From Liolophura sinensis (taxonomy: Eukaryota; Mollusca; Polyplacophora; Chitonida; Chitonidae), in assembly GCF_032854445.1 (NCBI RefSeq), contig NC_088300.1, positions 57,078,984 through 57,142,983 on the forward strand: DNA of 64,000 bases. Direction: 5' to 3'. Below, in pieces: positions 39,901 through 50,800 of the stretch (position 1 is its first letter; each line of letters begins with the position of its first letter). Under the pieces are notes generated by a model. That model ran no database searches. It saw only the letters and a program-made list of their open reading frames with translations, and was not told the origin of the DNA. Position numbers and translations under genes: made by a program.

Positions 39901-40857
39901 CTGTATTTCACCTAAAGTTTAACATTGTTTAAGTAAAATATTTTGTTTCACTGATTCTGATTCATCCATCCACCTTCCACAGACATAAAGAGTTTTTTCT
40001 GAAGTTTGATGTATTTCTTATCTGGCTGGCATCAAATAGAAATATCATTTTAAGGCCTATATGTGTTTCCGAAAGTGCCTTTTGTTTAATCCAAATTTTA
40101 GGCGAAATACGGTACGCCAAGTAATAACATGTGTCAGGTCTGGAATCCTACTCCCTGGAATACATTTATGTACATATGTTCTAGTTACTTTGTGTAATGG
40201 GACTGTTCAGCTGATCATAAGACTTCACATGACCATTTTATACTCATTATAATAACCCACTGCCTTTAGAAGAATTCAAACAGGAACAGCATTACATATG
40301 CAACCAATCCTGAAGGTTTACTTTGGGCTCTCTCAGCTGTCTTTCAAGACCTCAATAATAGACAACCATGAAACCAGCATCATAAATAAAGATTCCAATA
40401 AATGGTAAAGTGTGAAATTTTTTTTTTTTTTGAATCTATGACATGAAAACTATACACATATATGTACAATGTATCTGCTGCCAAAGGATTTCTCTCTTCC
40501 TGTAGCACAGGTTTGCTGGGAAGTCTAAAATAGTCTTGAATATATTTTTGATGGCTTCATAGATACTTTATAGATTAATGTTTACAAAATTTCAAAGCTA
40601 GCTGGCAGATTTACTGTAAATTATCTAAAATTTCATTTATAACAAAGTAACAGTTCTCATTTTGCCAGAATCAAATTAGAGTTCTATTTATCTTACAAAT
40701 CTATTTTGAAGTTGGTTTGACTTTGAAAGGTAGAATGATGCCCTATTGGACAAATGTAAGTTCCAGCACCAATAGTAATATTGTTCACATTTATTTGCCT
40801 GTAAAAATGCATTTTGTTTTTTCAGCAAAAATTTTAAGTCTGACATTTACAGTACTG

Positions 40858-40895
<38 letters not shown>

Positions 40896-43800
40896 TTCTG
40901 ACCTTTAGTAAGTATTGCCTGGTTCCACATCCACAGAGTACAGCTGTCCAGCTACAGACTTTGGGTACACAAAGAGGATACATTTCAGCTAAACTGAAAA
41001 AATGACACTTAATATCTTCACAGATGTTGAAGAAAAAATGTGATAGTGAAGGAGTTGTGTGGGAGAGCTGTCAGCTTCTGAGTTGACCTTGGGGGTAAAG
41101 CTGCAGATGGTGGGCAGAGTTAGGGGTCCAGCCCCTGAGGGAGGTGAGGAAGCCGTGCTCTCTGTATCATGATGTATGTGCTCATCCACAGCCATGTCTG
41201 TATTTGTCAATGATATTTATACATCTAAACTCAGACACCAGACCTTCAAAAGAAGAAGAATTTTGAGCATACACAGTGCTTGTACCCTCTCTTCCAAATG
41301 GATTTGGTTATTTTGCTGTGTTGTGTTTTCAGGGAAATTCAGGGAACTAGCATTCAGCAACTCCTGCACCTACAGATGCTTGCTATTTTAATCTCCACCT
41401 AAACAAGGTCTAAAGTCATACACTTTTAGCTTTTATCTAGATCACTCCCATATAAAAAGCACCCATATTTCTAGTAATATTAAGAGCCCACACACTTGGT
41501 CCTGTAACAAGTTGAATAGTTGACCTCTTGACCTACGAATACACACTCACAACATATTTTTTATGATAAGACTGAACGTTAGCAACAATGAATAGACTAT
41601 GGTGGAATGTTGATACAGATTACATACAGAGAAGACAGATCTCTAAGAAATCCTAGTTCTTTTTGGATTCATTCAGGTATAGGTAAACACAAAACTAAAC
41701 CTATAGCCCTTGAACTGAAGATTTTCAATGACCTGTTGTATTGGGAATGTTAGCAGGCCTTACACATAATCTGTTTTAATCTGGTCTTGCAGTGGAACTG
41801 TAGGCTTGGTGACCACCTACTGTTTTAATCCACCGCAACGCTGCATATCAGGACCAGTCATGTACGTAATTGTTAGAACTGTATGTCTGTAAACCTTGTT
41901 AAAACTTGTTTGTTACTATGCTGTATGTTTTTGTATAAAAATGTACTGTCACTTGTCAAGTAAACCCAGAGCCCCGGAACCACTGACTCTGCGATACAAT
42001 TGTGCCATGGCTGAAGTTACACCAGCTAGTGTGAATCTGATTACAAATTGTGACCGGCATCACAATAGACCTATATAAGATCTAAAACTATTGTATATTA
42101 AATGTATATAGGATATTATTGTTTCAATGCAATTTATTTTAGTAAATTTAGTAAATACACACATGTAGTAGACATACCTGTCAGCGTCTGAATCCGTAAA
42201 ACAATACAAGGAAACTGTTACATACTACAAGCACATATTAAACCACAAATCAACCTATTGTACAATGAATCATTAAACCATAGCAATTTCCTGCTGAGAC
42301 CTGTGTCTACCAGACACCTGAATTACATGTATACTACTTGCTATTCAAATCTTTCAAATTAGCCTGTCAAAATCCGGCTGCCCTTTTATTTTTCCCCCTT
42401 AATTTGCCGTCTCTCTCCTACTGCATGTCAATGTTGTCACAATCTGATGTCTCAAAGATGTATGCTGACCAGCATCAGTAATTTCTTCTACAGATGTATC
42501 TTTTATTAATTAAAGAAATCTAGAAATAGTGAAAACCTGTCAAAACCTCACACACACAGGTTTTACCACATCAATTACTGTCGTTACTGCCTCCAGATGA
42601 TTTGGATTAAATTTGTGCAGAGCTTGGCCCTGGACCAAGCACAAATCCATTCAGTTTTGGTGAGGATTGGCATCTGAAATTTTTAAATGATTCTTCACCA
42701 ATGTCAAATGTTCATCACCAACTTTATAAAAAAAAGGCATTGGTGAAACTTTTTGCACCACTATCCTCTGGTACAAGCAATTATCTATAACATTTTGATA
42801 TTGATATTTTTCAAACATTTCTTCACTACTGCAAGATGTAACATAAATTTTGTCCCTTTGTCTGGAGTTGGAGATTTTGTACATGTAGCTTTGGCAAAGG
42901 TTTGCATTTTTGGAGTGCCTTCTGCTTGTTGAATGATTTTAACAGCGTACTTTCAATCTTAAACAACAGTTCATTCACTGCATCACATCCAACGTGCAAA
43001 CAATTCATTACATGTTCATAGAGTCAGTTGTTTAAACTTGTGAGGAGCTTTCCATAAACAGTACATTCATAACGTTTAACCTCATTTGCACCTATATCAA
43101 CATCAATGAGATATTATATACACCAATGGAACCTGTTCAGGTTTACTAATAGTGAGACTGCCTATCTGTAACAACCCTACAGATACCCTAAATGACCTAA
43201 AAATTCAACCACAAAAAAGCATTTTTGGAGGCAAATAAATGTCTTGAGATATTACATCAGGTGCTACAATTTATATTTTCTCATCAGGATATCATCCTAC
43301 CTTTCCCCCTCCCCTCAAAAAGACTCCTGAAGAACTTTCTAAAATCAACAGAACTCCCAAAATCTGGAAAAATGAGCAAGTCATAGAGGAAATTTTAGGT
43401 CACCCGTGCATGGTAAACTAGTGATACTTAGATAATACTGCATGGTATCATTTGAGCTCACAAACAGTTTCATCCACATTTGAACAGGAAATAAACAATT
43501 TAACTCATCAGTCTAAACCTGATAAATAAATTCAGTTGTGCAGTTTAATTCATCTGAGCACAAAAACAGGACATGACTAACTGTTTACCCAAAGCCTGTG
43601 TACATACATGTAGTGTCGCTAGTGTTGGACTTTAGAACACATAATATAAAGGTGTAAATAGATACTCCAGTGATCTTAATGTGGCAGAAAACCAGACAAA
43701 GATCTGTAACATGGCCTAGGTTTCACCATTAACTGCAGGCAGTGTTGTCTGTGTCACCTTTCACGGCACATACTGTAGTTCCCAGGCTATCTGTCACCTA

Positions 43801-46800
43801 ACCTTCTTAAACACAAAGTTTGCATGCAGGTTCATCCAGGAAGTGCTCAGGTCTAGCCTAGATGTATGTGGATCTTAACCAATATATGTATAATGGAAGC
43901 AAGTCTATAAGAAGTTTATTCATTCATACGTAATTGACTATTTCTTGCAAAACCAAAACTCTTGCACAAAACCCCATTATCGTAATATTTCCAAGGTTTT
44001 GTTCTCATGCCAACCACAAATCATATCCGGGTTGAACCTTCATCTTATGTGGCTTCTCGTTGAAGACCTGATTCACGCCACAAAGCCATGTTTTACTAAC
44101 TTACAGTGATAAAATCAGCTTAGAATCCATTTTTTGATAGTTTTTAAATTAGCATTTAATGAAGTCAAACGAGTGGAGGAAACGAGAGCACCCATCGCTC
44201 TTCACCTGGTACCTGACAAACCTCATCTTAAAATCCCTGCCCAACAAGAAGCAAGAGCTGAACCGTTCAAACATGTCATCCAAATGGTCACAGACCAAAC
44301 CGGAAGCCACTGCCAACACTACTTTGGTAATATTCATATTCTGCAGCAATACTGAGGCAAAAACATTTTAAAACTAAGAAACAGTCCTATTAAAACTGTT
44401 TACGGTGCGATAATGAGAACATGCAAGCCTGCTGTTGAAGCCAGCAAGGGTCCTGAAATTATTTAATAGACAATTGTATCCAGTGTGGATTTATGTGTGT
44501 ACCATATATTTACTTTGACTCCATGATTTGATCAACATTTCAAAGAGGTATGCAATGCCAACAACATAATACTGACAAATACTTGATAAAGTAGAATAAC
44601 AGTTGATATGTCAATTTCTGCACTACCACAGCAAATGTATACATGTTACTGGCTTTGATCTCGTAATGATCTCGTAATTGAGGATAATTTCACTTTTACT
44701 GTAGAAAGACTTCCTTTATGATGGGTCATTATGTACTGCTTAGTCAGTGATTACGGAAGTAAACCCTGAATTTTTAGACGTTTGTCACACACACGGACAT
44801 AAAATTAATAGTGTCCAAAGTTCCATAAATAGGGATAAGCAGTACCAGAGAAGGTATAATCCATCAAAGTGTAGAAACTGTGCACTGTTTTATTTTAAGC
44901 AAAGTGAAATGATGGTAGTATTTCTTCACTAGCTGTTTCATGCTGCTCAAAGAATATGGAATCAACATGTTACGAAAAAAAATATTACCTTTGGAAGCAC
45001 TGCTGATGTCTTGCTTTAATGTAAACGAATGAAATGTTAGCCTGCCCTACATTACATGTATCTGTTGTCCATACATACATATAGGTTGCTCTTCAGGGAG
45101 TATTTACTGTGCAATTCTAACTGCGAAGATCCACCATAGATAAAGGATAATAATTACTAAATGTGTACAGAAGGAATTACATTTGACATTTCTAACAGTA
45201 GATTGCATCTGCAATTGAGCTTTGGTCCTGCGCTAAAACAAAATGCCTATTACACTGGAATATACTAGTATGTATAACAGACTGAGAGAGTTAATGTGAT
45301 TAGTTTGGTAAAGGCAACTGTCATCATATCACATGTTTTGCCACTGGACTGTATATGTACATGCATGTAGCAGGTACTCCACTGGTGATGCAACTGACAA
45401 TGTATGGTCTACACAGCAGGCTGATGACTAGGTACAGAACACACTGCTCTGTTCCCACTTTGTTATCTGCCTGTCAGGAAGTTTACAAGGCTACCATTAT
45501 TCAAAATTGCCTTCCACCTAGCAGTGGCTGATATAGATTCTGCCTTGCTGCTGCTTAAACTGATTAGTGTACTGAATGCTCTGCATGTCCATGTACACAA
45601 TGCACATGTATATGTACATCCATGAACAGCATCCTGGAATCAACTTTAAACACTCTACATATAGATTTGCCTAATGGTGAATTATGAATTGAAATTTAAG
45701 TAATTATCTATATCTAACAGCAATATACTACTTTAATTATGACACATGTTGTATATATCCTACATGACTCTTTGTTTGCTCAAATATTCTACAATGGCCA
45801 ATTTTCAAGTGAAGACAGAGGCATGTGGGGCTTCTAGGACTCTTCGTTTGCTCAAATTCTACAATGGCCAATTTTCAAGCGAAGACAGAGCATGTGGGGC
45901 TTCTAAGACTCTTTGTTTGCTCAAATTCTACAATGGCCAATTTTCAAGCGAAGACAGGCATATGGGGCTTCTAAGACTCTTCGTTTGCTCAAATTCTACA
46001 ATGGCCAATTTTCAAGCGTAGACAGAGGCATGTGGGGCTTCTAAGACTCTTCGTTTGCTCAAATTCTACAATGGCCAATTTTCAAGCGTAGACAGAGGCA
46101 TGTGGGGCTTCTAAGACTCTTTGTTTGCTCAAATTCTACAATGGCCAATTTTCAAGCGAAGACAGGCATATGGGGCTTCTAAGACTCTTCGTTTGCTCAA
46201 ATTCTACAATGGCCAATTTTCAAGCGTAGACAGAGGCATGTGGGGCTTCTAAGACTCTTCGTTTGCTCAAATTCTACAATGGCCAATTTTCAAGCGAAGA
46301 CAGAGGCATGTGGGGCTGCTAAGACTCTTCGTTTGCTCAAATTCTACAATGGCCAATTTTCAAGCGTAGACAGAGGCATGTGGGGCTTCTAAGACTCTTC
46401 GTTTGCTCAAATTCTACAATGGCCAATTTTCAAGCATAGACAGAGGCATGTGGGGCTTCTAAGACTCTTCGTTTGCTCAAATTCTACAATGGCCAATTTT
46501 CAAGCGAAGACAGAGGCATGTGGGGCTTCTAAGACTCTTCGTTTGCTCAAATTCTACAATGGCCAATTTTCAAGCGAAGACAGAGGCATGTGGGGCTTCT
46601 AAGACTCTTTGTTTGCTCAAATTCTACAATGGCCAATTTTCAGGCGTAGACAGAGGAATGTGGGGCTTCTAAGACTCTTCGTTTGCTCAAATTCTACAAT
46701 GGCTAATTTTCAAGTGTAGACAGAGGCATGTGGGGCTGCTAAGGATTCTATAGAATCAATGGCAAATAACACAAATCAATAATTCTTGATGGTGTATATC

Positions 46801-49800
46801 AATACCTTTGTCATTTAAGACAAGATAGTCATGTAAATCTTAATTGTATATAAATTGACATAGATGTCAGTTTTACATAAATTCGCATAAGAGCAATACA
46901 TGAAATTCATTCAGCCTGAAGTATTTGTAATTTGTCACACATACAAATACAAAAATTAATATTCATTTATTTATTTGATTGGTGCTTTATGCTGTGCTCA
47001 AGAATATTTCACTTATGCAACTCTGCCAGTGGAAACCCACAACCATCCACAAGTTGCTGCCAGACGTTCACGAGTACGGCCAGAGAGAAAGCCAGCATGA
47101 GCTGGGTTTGAACTCAGGGACAGCATTTTTTTTTTTTTTTTTTGATTGGTGTTTTACGCCGTACTCAAGAATATTTCACGACGGCGGCCAGCATTATGGT
47201 GGGTGGAAACCGGGCAGAGCACGGGGGAAACCCACAACCATCCGCAGGTTGCTGGCAGACCTTCCCACGTACGGCCGGAGAGGAAGGCAGCATGAGCTGG
47301 TCTTGAACTCACAGCGACCGCATTTGTGAGAGGTTTTTGGGTCATTACGCTGCGCTAGCGCGCTAACCGACTGAGCCCCGTGACAGCATTTAATATTAGA
47401 TGTAAATAATATCATTTTGATGGTCAAACTATTACAGTTTTTGTTCTTTTTAACCACTGGTGTGGTCAGCTGGGTAAGGAAGCTATCTGGTCACAACAAA
47501 CCCACATCATGAACAATGCACAGTCTGCACCAGAGATACAGGTGCTAAATCTGGGAGGGGTTCAAAGATTAACCAGGACTGAGGTTATCATGATTCAGGG
47601 GTCTAACCATCCCTACACTCCTTCCCTTCAGAATGAGCAAGTCTTCTCCATATCTTCATCACTCAGATACATCTATAAACATGGCATCCTGGGTCATATA
47701 CCATAACCCTCCTGGGAGATCTCACATCTGAAACTGGGATAGCCCGCACAAGGCTGGCTGAGTGCAGCTGACCTCAGTTCCTGTCTGTCAACAACTTAGT
47801 ATTGGACAGAGCTTTGACTGGGATCAGCCCTGAATAGGCCAGGAAAGCCACAGCTGATGAGGCTGGACATTCCAAACAGGCCAAGAAAGCCACAGCTGAT
47901 GAGGCTGGGCATTCCATGAGCGAGTGATCATCCATATTCTATCACAGCCATGGGAGAGAATCATCCCCATATAACTGACAACCAAACAATACTTCCAACA
48001 CTTCCTTGTATACATATATTGTTTAGTATGGTATTACTATATACACTTTTAACTGTAGCCTTCATCAGCACGATCCATGTTCAGTTAGCAATATAAATGT
48101 ACATGTACCATCACTGAATGTTCTGGATATTTAATGCATGGTCTACATATTATCTGTTCACTTATAATTTAGCATGTGTAGAAGCAAATTACATTTACAT
48201 GTAAGTTTCCTTGAAAGTAAAGAAAACTCTCAGATACTGAAAATGAAAGTAGTTTTAATTTAATTTAGATTTAATTTAGAAAATTCATGATCCAACTACC
48301 TGACAAATTTCTGTGCTTGAGCCAAAAATGACAGCACCTACAAATTGTTTAGTTTAAAAATGTACGCTGTTCTAGAAGTCGCAAACAAATCAAAGATAAA
48401 AAAAAATTCATAACACAAATACCGCAAAGAGGAATCTGGAAAATTAAGCTTTGACAGTCATTACAATTTTTCTTTTCGCCATTTATAAAATAATTAACAT
48501 GATTATTTGTAAGGTGCCACAATTTTGTTGGACAAAAGTGATTTTGAATTTGTTAATTTACGACTGGTTTCTATTAGTGGGGAGGAGGGACCACATTCAG
48601 CTTTAGATTGTGCTGATTTATACAAAGACTAAGTTCAATGAAATCCATTCAAAACCAATATCCTTTTACACAAATTTCATAATTTCATTTTTCACAATTA
48701 AAAATGTATGTAATTGTATGCATGATTATAGAGGTTTTACACATGACAAGCAACCATCTACAAGAAATTGAGAATTAATAAGCATCAAATTTCTTAAATT
48801 CGTATAAAAGGGATACTGTAATGAATATGGTGCATAGTCTTGTCATCCACAGAAACTGCTGGGAAAACAAGTTTGTCCTACTAGGAAGCTGTTATCTGCA
48901 GCGGAGACTTGTAACACTAAGGCTTTCATTTTTCAAACAATAGGGGTAATTACTCACATGATACTGCAGTTACAGCATAGCCTGTGACAGAATGAATAAT
49001 GAGCTTCTCACTTAATCACTGAACCAATGATATGCCTTCATCTGGAGTGACAAGTAATTTCACGTTGAATATCAATTACCAGCTCCAGTGCATAACAGTA
49101 GAACAAGAGAGTGAATGTAAAACCAAACAAGAATATCCATTATTTAGTGCATTACATCTACCCTTAATGCCCTAAAATTTTGCCCAGAAAAGTACATTTC
49201 AACTAAATGCCACAAATTATTATTTTGGAGGCTGAAACACACAATTTTCCAGTAGAGTATCATCCCATGTTCCAAGCAAACTTCAAAACACCTGTCTAAA
49301 ATCAACAAAACTCTCAAAGTCAGGAAAAATGGGCAGGTTAGTCAAGGACGAAAATTTATGGTCATTAGGGTACAAGTTGACAGCGATCAGTGTTAAGTCA
49401 TCATAAAGGCATCTGTGGCCTTCAGCCTATAGGTCCAGATCAGAATGTGAAATCTTATCATGATTTTAAACAGAAAGACTTTCTGTAATAATGCGTCATT
49501 AACAATGTCCTCATATCAATATTAAAATCACTATTATTTCATATCTTATTCTAGGCCAATAAATTGCCCCAACTTCCATTCCCCCGTATAAAAGCAGTTC
49601 ATCTATGTGTATGTTCTGGTTTGAGTATGTAAGCTGTCATAATTCACTGGAATTAACACAACAGCTAACCTCATAAACCTCACATTTCATCACATTTATC
49701 TCACTTAATTAAATTACATTTAAATTTTCTTGACAAGGGTGAACTTTGTTAGCATTACTGTACGACAAGCTAGCATGAAACAACATGAATTGGTGACAAA

Positions 49801-50800
49801 ATTGTTCCAAGACATATCTCCTGTCATACAGTATGAAGTTCAGAGTAAGGCAGATAAAAATATATGACATACGGGTACATTTAGAAAAGACTGCTTTGGA
49901 GGCCTTAATTTAGGATAGAGTTTACTCTTCAAATTCAGTAGACCCTGGGATCAAACACAGGTGGGGGTCATACTAAAGACTTGGTACGACACATGGAGAG
50001 GCCACAATATATATACACACACCTAATGGCTCCTCGTCGTCATATAACTCAAAAATTGTTAAGTATGACGTTAAACCCCAAGCATGCATACACACACATA
50101 CATTTAGGAAAACAACATATTAGACAGTTTTATCCTGTCAACACATGGAGATCAATAGTTTCCACGTCATATATCGATAAGATATCAAAACCTCACGTTC
50201 ATTAAAGACAACCTGAGGCTGACTGAGAGCTGAAGATGGATCTGAGTGAAATTATTAAGATGTGGTAACAATACTAACATACATGTAACTCTACCAAGTT
50301 TTCCTTCCACTACAACTACAAGCGTGTCTGGTGTACAATGATAAGCACAGCTTATGGTGACCTACTACCCGCAGGCATAGGATATATGCAGCTTGGCGCT
50401 GTCACTGTCAGTGTCAACGGTTCCGATCTAATACCCCAGTAATCAAAGGATTTCCATGTCCATCCTAACCCAAGACGTTCGCAGCTAACAACAACAACGG
50501 TGCCAGACGATTTCTAAAGTCTTAAGACAAGTATACGGTGAATAAATCTTACCTGAGCAAGGAGTTTCCGTTTGCACAGCATATGTTAGCAGAATCTTTC
50601 TACAGACTAATCGGCAGTTTAGATTTTCTTCCTGTTCAGTGTGACCTAGGCCCGGCTGCACGCCTCCCCACAGTCAAAAATCACACCAAGCCAGTGTCGC
50701 CTACCGTCTCAGATAACAGCCCAGTCATTGTATTTGCCAAGCCATTCCAATCACCTCCCTCCGTGAATATTTCTATATTTTTTCTTCTTCTATTCTTTTG
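10606..50800 (-). CDS. Long multi-exon gene, acidic disordered protein, reticulon-like layout (inference)
   Basis: Long - strand gene. Read in transcription order: probable 5' UTR exon ending at 50553; coding exons 31647-31480, 26237-25416, 19477-17978, 13433-13272 and 10669-10606, all phase 0 except the last donor (phase 1). Together they give 905 codons, or 405 if the 500-codon exon is skipped. The product is acidic and low-complexity, with clathrin-box (LLDLD) and AP2-binding-like (DPFDPFG) motifs at the N terminus and no catalytic domain seen. Three further ATG exons at lower coordinates also end in phase 1 with a G, suggesting alternative promoters into a common 3' part off the left edge. 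Reticulon genes have this arrangement, with the shared homology domain entered at a G|NN codon. No reticulon domain is visible, so the family is not established; an endocytic adaptor is the main alternative. Confidence 0.6.
10721..13271. other. Intron
   Basis: A GC-richer patch at 10.7-11.2 kb could be the promoter of the ATG exon at 10720; otherwise nothing recognised. Confidence 0.45.
13272..13433 (-). CDS. 54-codon basic/Ser exon
   Basis: Acceptor gtcttaacag, donor CAT|gtaagg, 162 nt, phase 0-0, so it joins in frame with both neighbours. Product starts GHEKHEYMSLNLTRKTQRPL and contains the basic patch GRTRRKISEDNPYEELDFTP. RRKIS looks like a basophilic-kinase site and NPYE resembles an NPxY-type sorting motif (motif matches only). 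The 86-bp minisatellite begins 38 nt upstream of the acceptor on the intron side. Not recognised as a known domain. Confidence 0.6.
13471..15465. repeat. Minisatellite, about 23 copies of an 86-bp unit
   Basis: Tandem array of a unit containing ccacaggtaacaccccac, caggcagacattacctacag and gtatgtgaagatgaagaact, with 5-15% divergence and a few indels; copies are more degenerate at the right end. Spacing between successive ccacaggtaac motifs is 86 nt (13481, 13567, 13653, 13739). It sits in the intron of the long - strand gene, 38 nt from the acceptor of exon 13272-13433. Confidence 0.95.
15466..17977. other. Intron
   Basis: Contains the (TA)n tract and a catcaccaccatcacc run near 15655. No gene supported. 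Confidence 0.5.
15877..15943. repeat. (TA)n microsatellite
   Basis: About 33 uninterrupted TA dinucleotides, flanked by tgtatg and tatgtaatac. Confidence 0.97.
17978..19477 (-). CDS. Large 500-codon exon, Asn/Ser/Thr/Asp-rich
   Basis: A 1.5-kb open frame on the - strand with no stop, far longer than any chance frame in this AT-rich DNA. Chosen limits are acceptor agtcatccag|GTC (19477) and donor AAG|gtacat (17978), exactly 1,500 nt and phase 0-0, so it can be included or skipped without shifting the frame. The first 150 residues are charged; the last 300 are an Asn/Ser/Thr/Gly/Asp-rich run of degenerate repeats around TSWxETxxND and TSSNE. The acceptor is only moderate. The open frame reaches further upstream, to about 19540, and an in-frame ATG lies at about 19429-19427, so an alternative start is possible. 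No domain is recognised. It may be an isoform-specific exon, as in long neuronal forms of reticulons (inference). Confidence 0.7.
22750..23153 (+). pseudogene. Possible broken coding segment with CRE-like sites
   Basis: Around 22806-22960 one + frame reads ...KDWDSLNCFLELLKNSNVL... then LPGVTSFKNAWRHSS. A second frame runs from about 22935 to a TAA-ended tail ...ENFMETAKDFVLENSS. Together they look like a coding relic with a frameshift, but no family is recognised. The same stretch holds the TGACGTCA sites listed separately. It may equally be non-coding. Confidence 0.2.
22925..23081. promoter_or_regulatory. Cluster of CRE-like palindromes (TGACGTCA)
   Basis: Two perfect TGACGTCA octamers at 22925-22932 and 23002-23009, with one-mismatch versions at 22978-22985 (TGACGTCG) and 23074-23081 (TCACGTCA). 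CACGTG at 22998-23003 overlaps the second perfect site. Four such sites in 157 bp of otherwise CpG-poor intron is unusual. CREB/ATF binding is inference. Confidence 0.4.
23765..24000 (+). repeat. Dispersed repeat family R2, copy 1
   Basis: Shares agccctgaaat, caaccaatgtagttttgtct-like and gaaagttgctctgtcatatg blocks with 26337-26530 and 60415-60630, and in reverse with 59818-59985. Two copies lie in the - strand gene and two in CABIN1 introns. No coding capacity seen. Confidence 0.75.
25416..26237 (-). CDS. Second coding exon: acidic, Thr-rich and decapeptide-repeat segment
   Basis: 822 nt, 274 codons, acceptor tttaattacag, donor CAG|gtaatg, phase 0-0. Residue numbers count from the Met of the previous exon. 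It opens with a second DLL (VDLLGEFE, about residue 68), then an Asp run, then two related Thr-rich blocks: VTETITTTDDGQTTVVTTRR near 115 and VEEMTTSTDDGMTIKKVTTT near 152. Residues about 201-262 are six in-register copies of a decapeptide of form EQSYEEQPSV (30-bp DNA repeat). The exon ends in an acidic Ser/Pro tail SPSFSDSEPQEIQVNDKQ. No globular domain is recognised, so the product is predicted disordered. A long frame with sharp splice sites and repeats kept in frame makes it coding. Confidence 0.82.
26337..26530 (+). repeat. Dispersed repeat family R2, copy 2
   Basis: Contains caaggtgtttatttaagcat, gaagccctgaaattggccta and gatgtagttttgtctccaaa; ends ggtcgaggaattagggtg. About 100 nt upstream of exon 25416-26237 on the - strand. 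Confidence 0.75.
30710..30975. repeat. Dispersed repeat family R3, copy 2
   Basis: Shares aaaatcaaacgaagttctga, gaatcaactgaaatgtcacg and cctggatccaacaatggtat with 10155-10380. Confidence 0.65.
31480..31671 (-). CDS. First coding exon of the long - strand gene (N terminus)
   Basis: On the - strand an acceptor (gctctgttttcag) is followed by 24 nt of leader, then ATG at 31647. 56 codons run to a strong donor CAG|gtaagt, phase 0. The start reads MSNFDTLLDLDPPAG; L7-L8-D9-L10-D11 fits the clathrin-box pattern. DPFDPFG at 28-34 carries two DPF motifs of the kind bound by the AP2 alpha ear. A further DLL lies at 46-48. Motif matches are seen; clathrin/AP2 binding is inference. The leader shows that a non-coding exon lies upstream. 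Confidence 0.75.
32940..32961. repeat. Poly-T tract
   Basis: Run of about 22 T in intron; no clear retroelement body next to it. Confidence 0.8.
34154..34420 (-). other. Possible alternative 5' UTR exon
   Basis: GC-richer block ending on the - strand at ccaatatcagg|gtaggt, a good donor. Frames inside give no clear coding start that would join in frame. It may be an alternative leader for the exon at 31.6 kb. Upper limit uncertain. Confidence 0.25.
35181..35440 (-). other. Possible alternative 5' UTR exon
   Basis: - strand donor ctgtattag|gtaagc at 35181 after a GC-richer stretch, similar to the block at 34.2 kb. The two may be alternative leaders of the same gene. The acceptor or start is not identifiable. 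Confidence 0.25.
38566..38831 (-). mobile_element. tRNA-derived SINE, full length, with 13-bp target-site duplication
   Basis: Same family as the copy at 9.36 kb, in reverse: (tttat)n tail first, tRNA-like head (gctagcgcgctaaccaactg) last. Perfect 13-bp duplication ttctttcattgta at 38553-38565 and 38832-38844, so insertion is recent enough to keep its target site. Confidence 0.93.
39180..39450 (+). repeat. Dispersed repeat family R4, copy 1
   Basis: Shares taaaaagagttattccaaca, ccattgatagcatggtcaat and gaaagtatatttatgca with 61515-61790. Confidence 0.8.
39895..40085 (+). repeat. Dispersed repeat family R6, copy 1 (uninterrupted)
   Basis: Shares tactgtatttcacctaaagt, ctgattctgattcatccatc and atatcattttaaggcc with the copy at 56.0-56.4 kb. 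Confidence 0.65.
40862..40891. repeat. (AT)n microsatellite
   Basis: Fifteen AT dinucleotides in intron sequence. Confidence 0.95.
43195..43415 (+). repeat. Dispersed repeat family R5, copy 1
   Basis: Shares atttttggaggcaaa, ctaaaatcaacagaactccc and aaaatctggaaaaatgagca with 49160-49375. Confidence 0.7.
45774..46745. repeat. Minisatellite, 14 copies of a 68-70-bp unit
   Basis: The core caatggccaattttcaagcg recurs at 45794, 45864, 45933, 46001, 46071, 46141, 46209, 46279 and on to 46699, each followed by agacagaggcatgtggggct. Copies are nearly identical, with periodic a/t and 1-2 nt length variants, so the array is recent or homogenised. Open frames across it are a by-product of the repeat. 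It lies in the first intron of the long - strand gene. Confidence 0.96.
46965..47391 (-). mobile_element. SINE nested inside an older SINE copy
   Basis: Outer copy 46965-47128 is reversed, lacks an inner block and has lost its tRNA head. A younger copy (47129-47381) with an 18-nt T tail is inserted into it and flanked by gacagcattt at 47119-47128 and 47382-47391. Both belong to the family seen at 9.36 and 38.6 kb. Confidence 0.9.
47824..47915. repeat. Two-copy direct repeat, about 42 bp
   Basis: aagccacagctgatgaggct followed by gg(a/g)cattcca occurs twice in tandem with few changes. Confidence 0.75.
49160..49375 (+). repeat. Dispersed repeat family R5, copy 2
   Basis: Shares attttggaggctgaaa, ctaaaatcaacaaaactctc and caggaaaaatgggcaggtta with 43195-43415. 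Confidence 0.7.
49985..50095 (+). mobile_element. 3' tail of a second SINE family
   Basis: The stretch cgtcgtcatataactcaaaa followed by ttgttaagtatgacgttaaa is the kind of tail seen on another mollusc SINE, different from the family above. Only the end is recognisable. Confidence 0.4.
50553..50800 (-). other. Probable non-coding first exon and promoter of the long - strand gene
   Basis: On the - strand, cctTGCTCAG|gtaaga gives a strong donor at 50553. The 200 nt before it are GC-richer than the flanks (50640-50770), as for a first exon. The first coding exon at 31.6 kb has 24 nt of leader after its acceptor and so needs such an exon. The 5' limit near 50800 is a guess. Confidence 0.4.

Larger units (their letters stand above)
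31672..50552. other. First intron(s) of the long - strand gene
   Basis: About 19 kb with possible alternative leaders at 34.2 and 35.2 kb, SINEs at 38.6 and 47.0 kb, the 70-bp minisatellite, and R4-R6 and R5 copies. Also a GC-richer - strand frame at 40989-41210 (MAVDEHIHHDTESTASS..., no convincing donor) and a segment at 44134-44355 open in several frames. Confidence 0.45.

Noticed and set aside
45746-46021. 91-codon + strand frame over the 70-bp array
   Set aside because: Unit length varies 68-70 bp, so the frame shifts between copies and stops; a by-product of the repeat.
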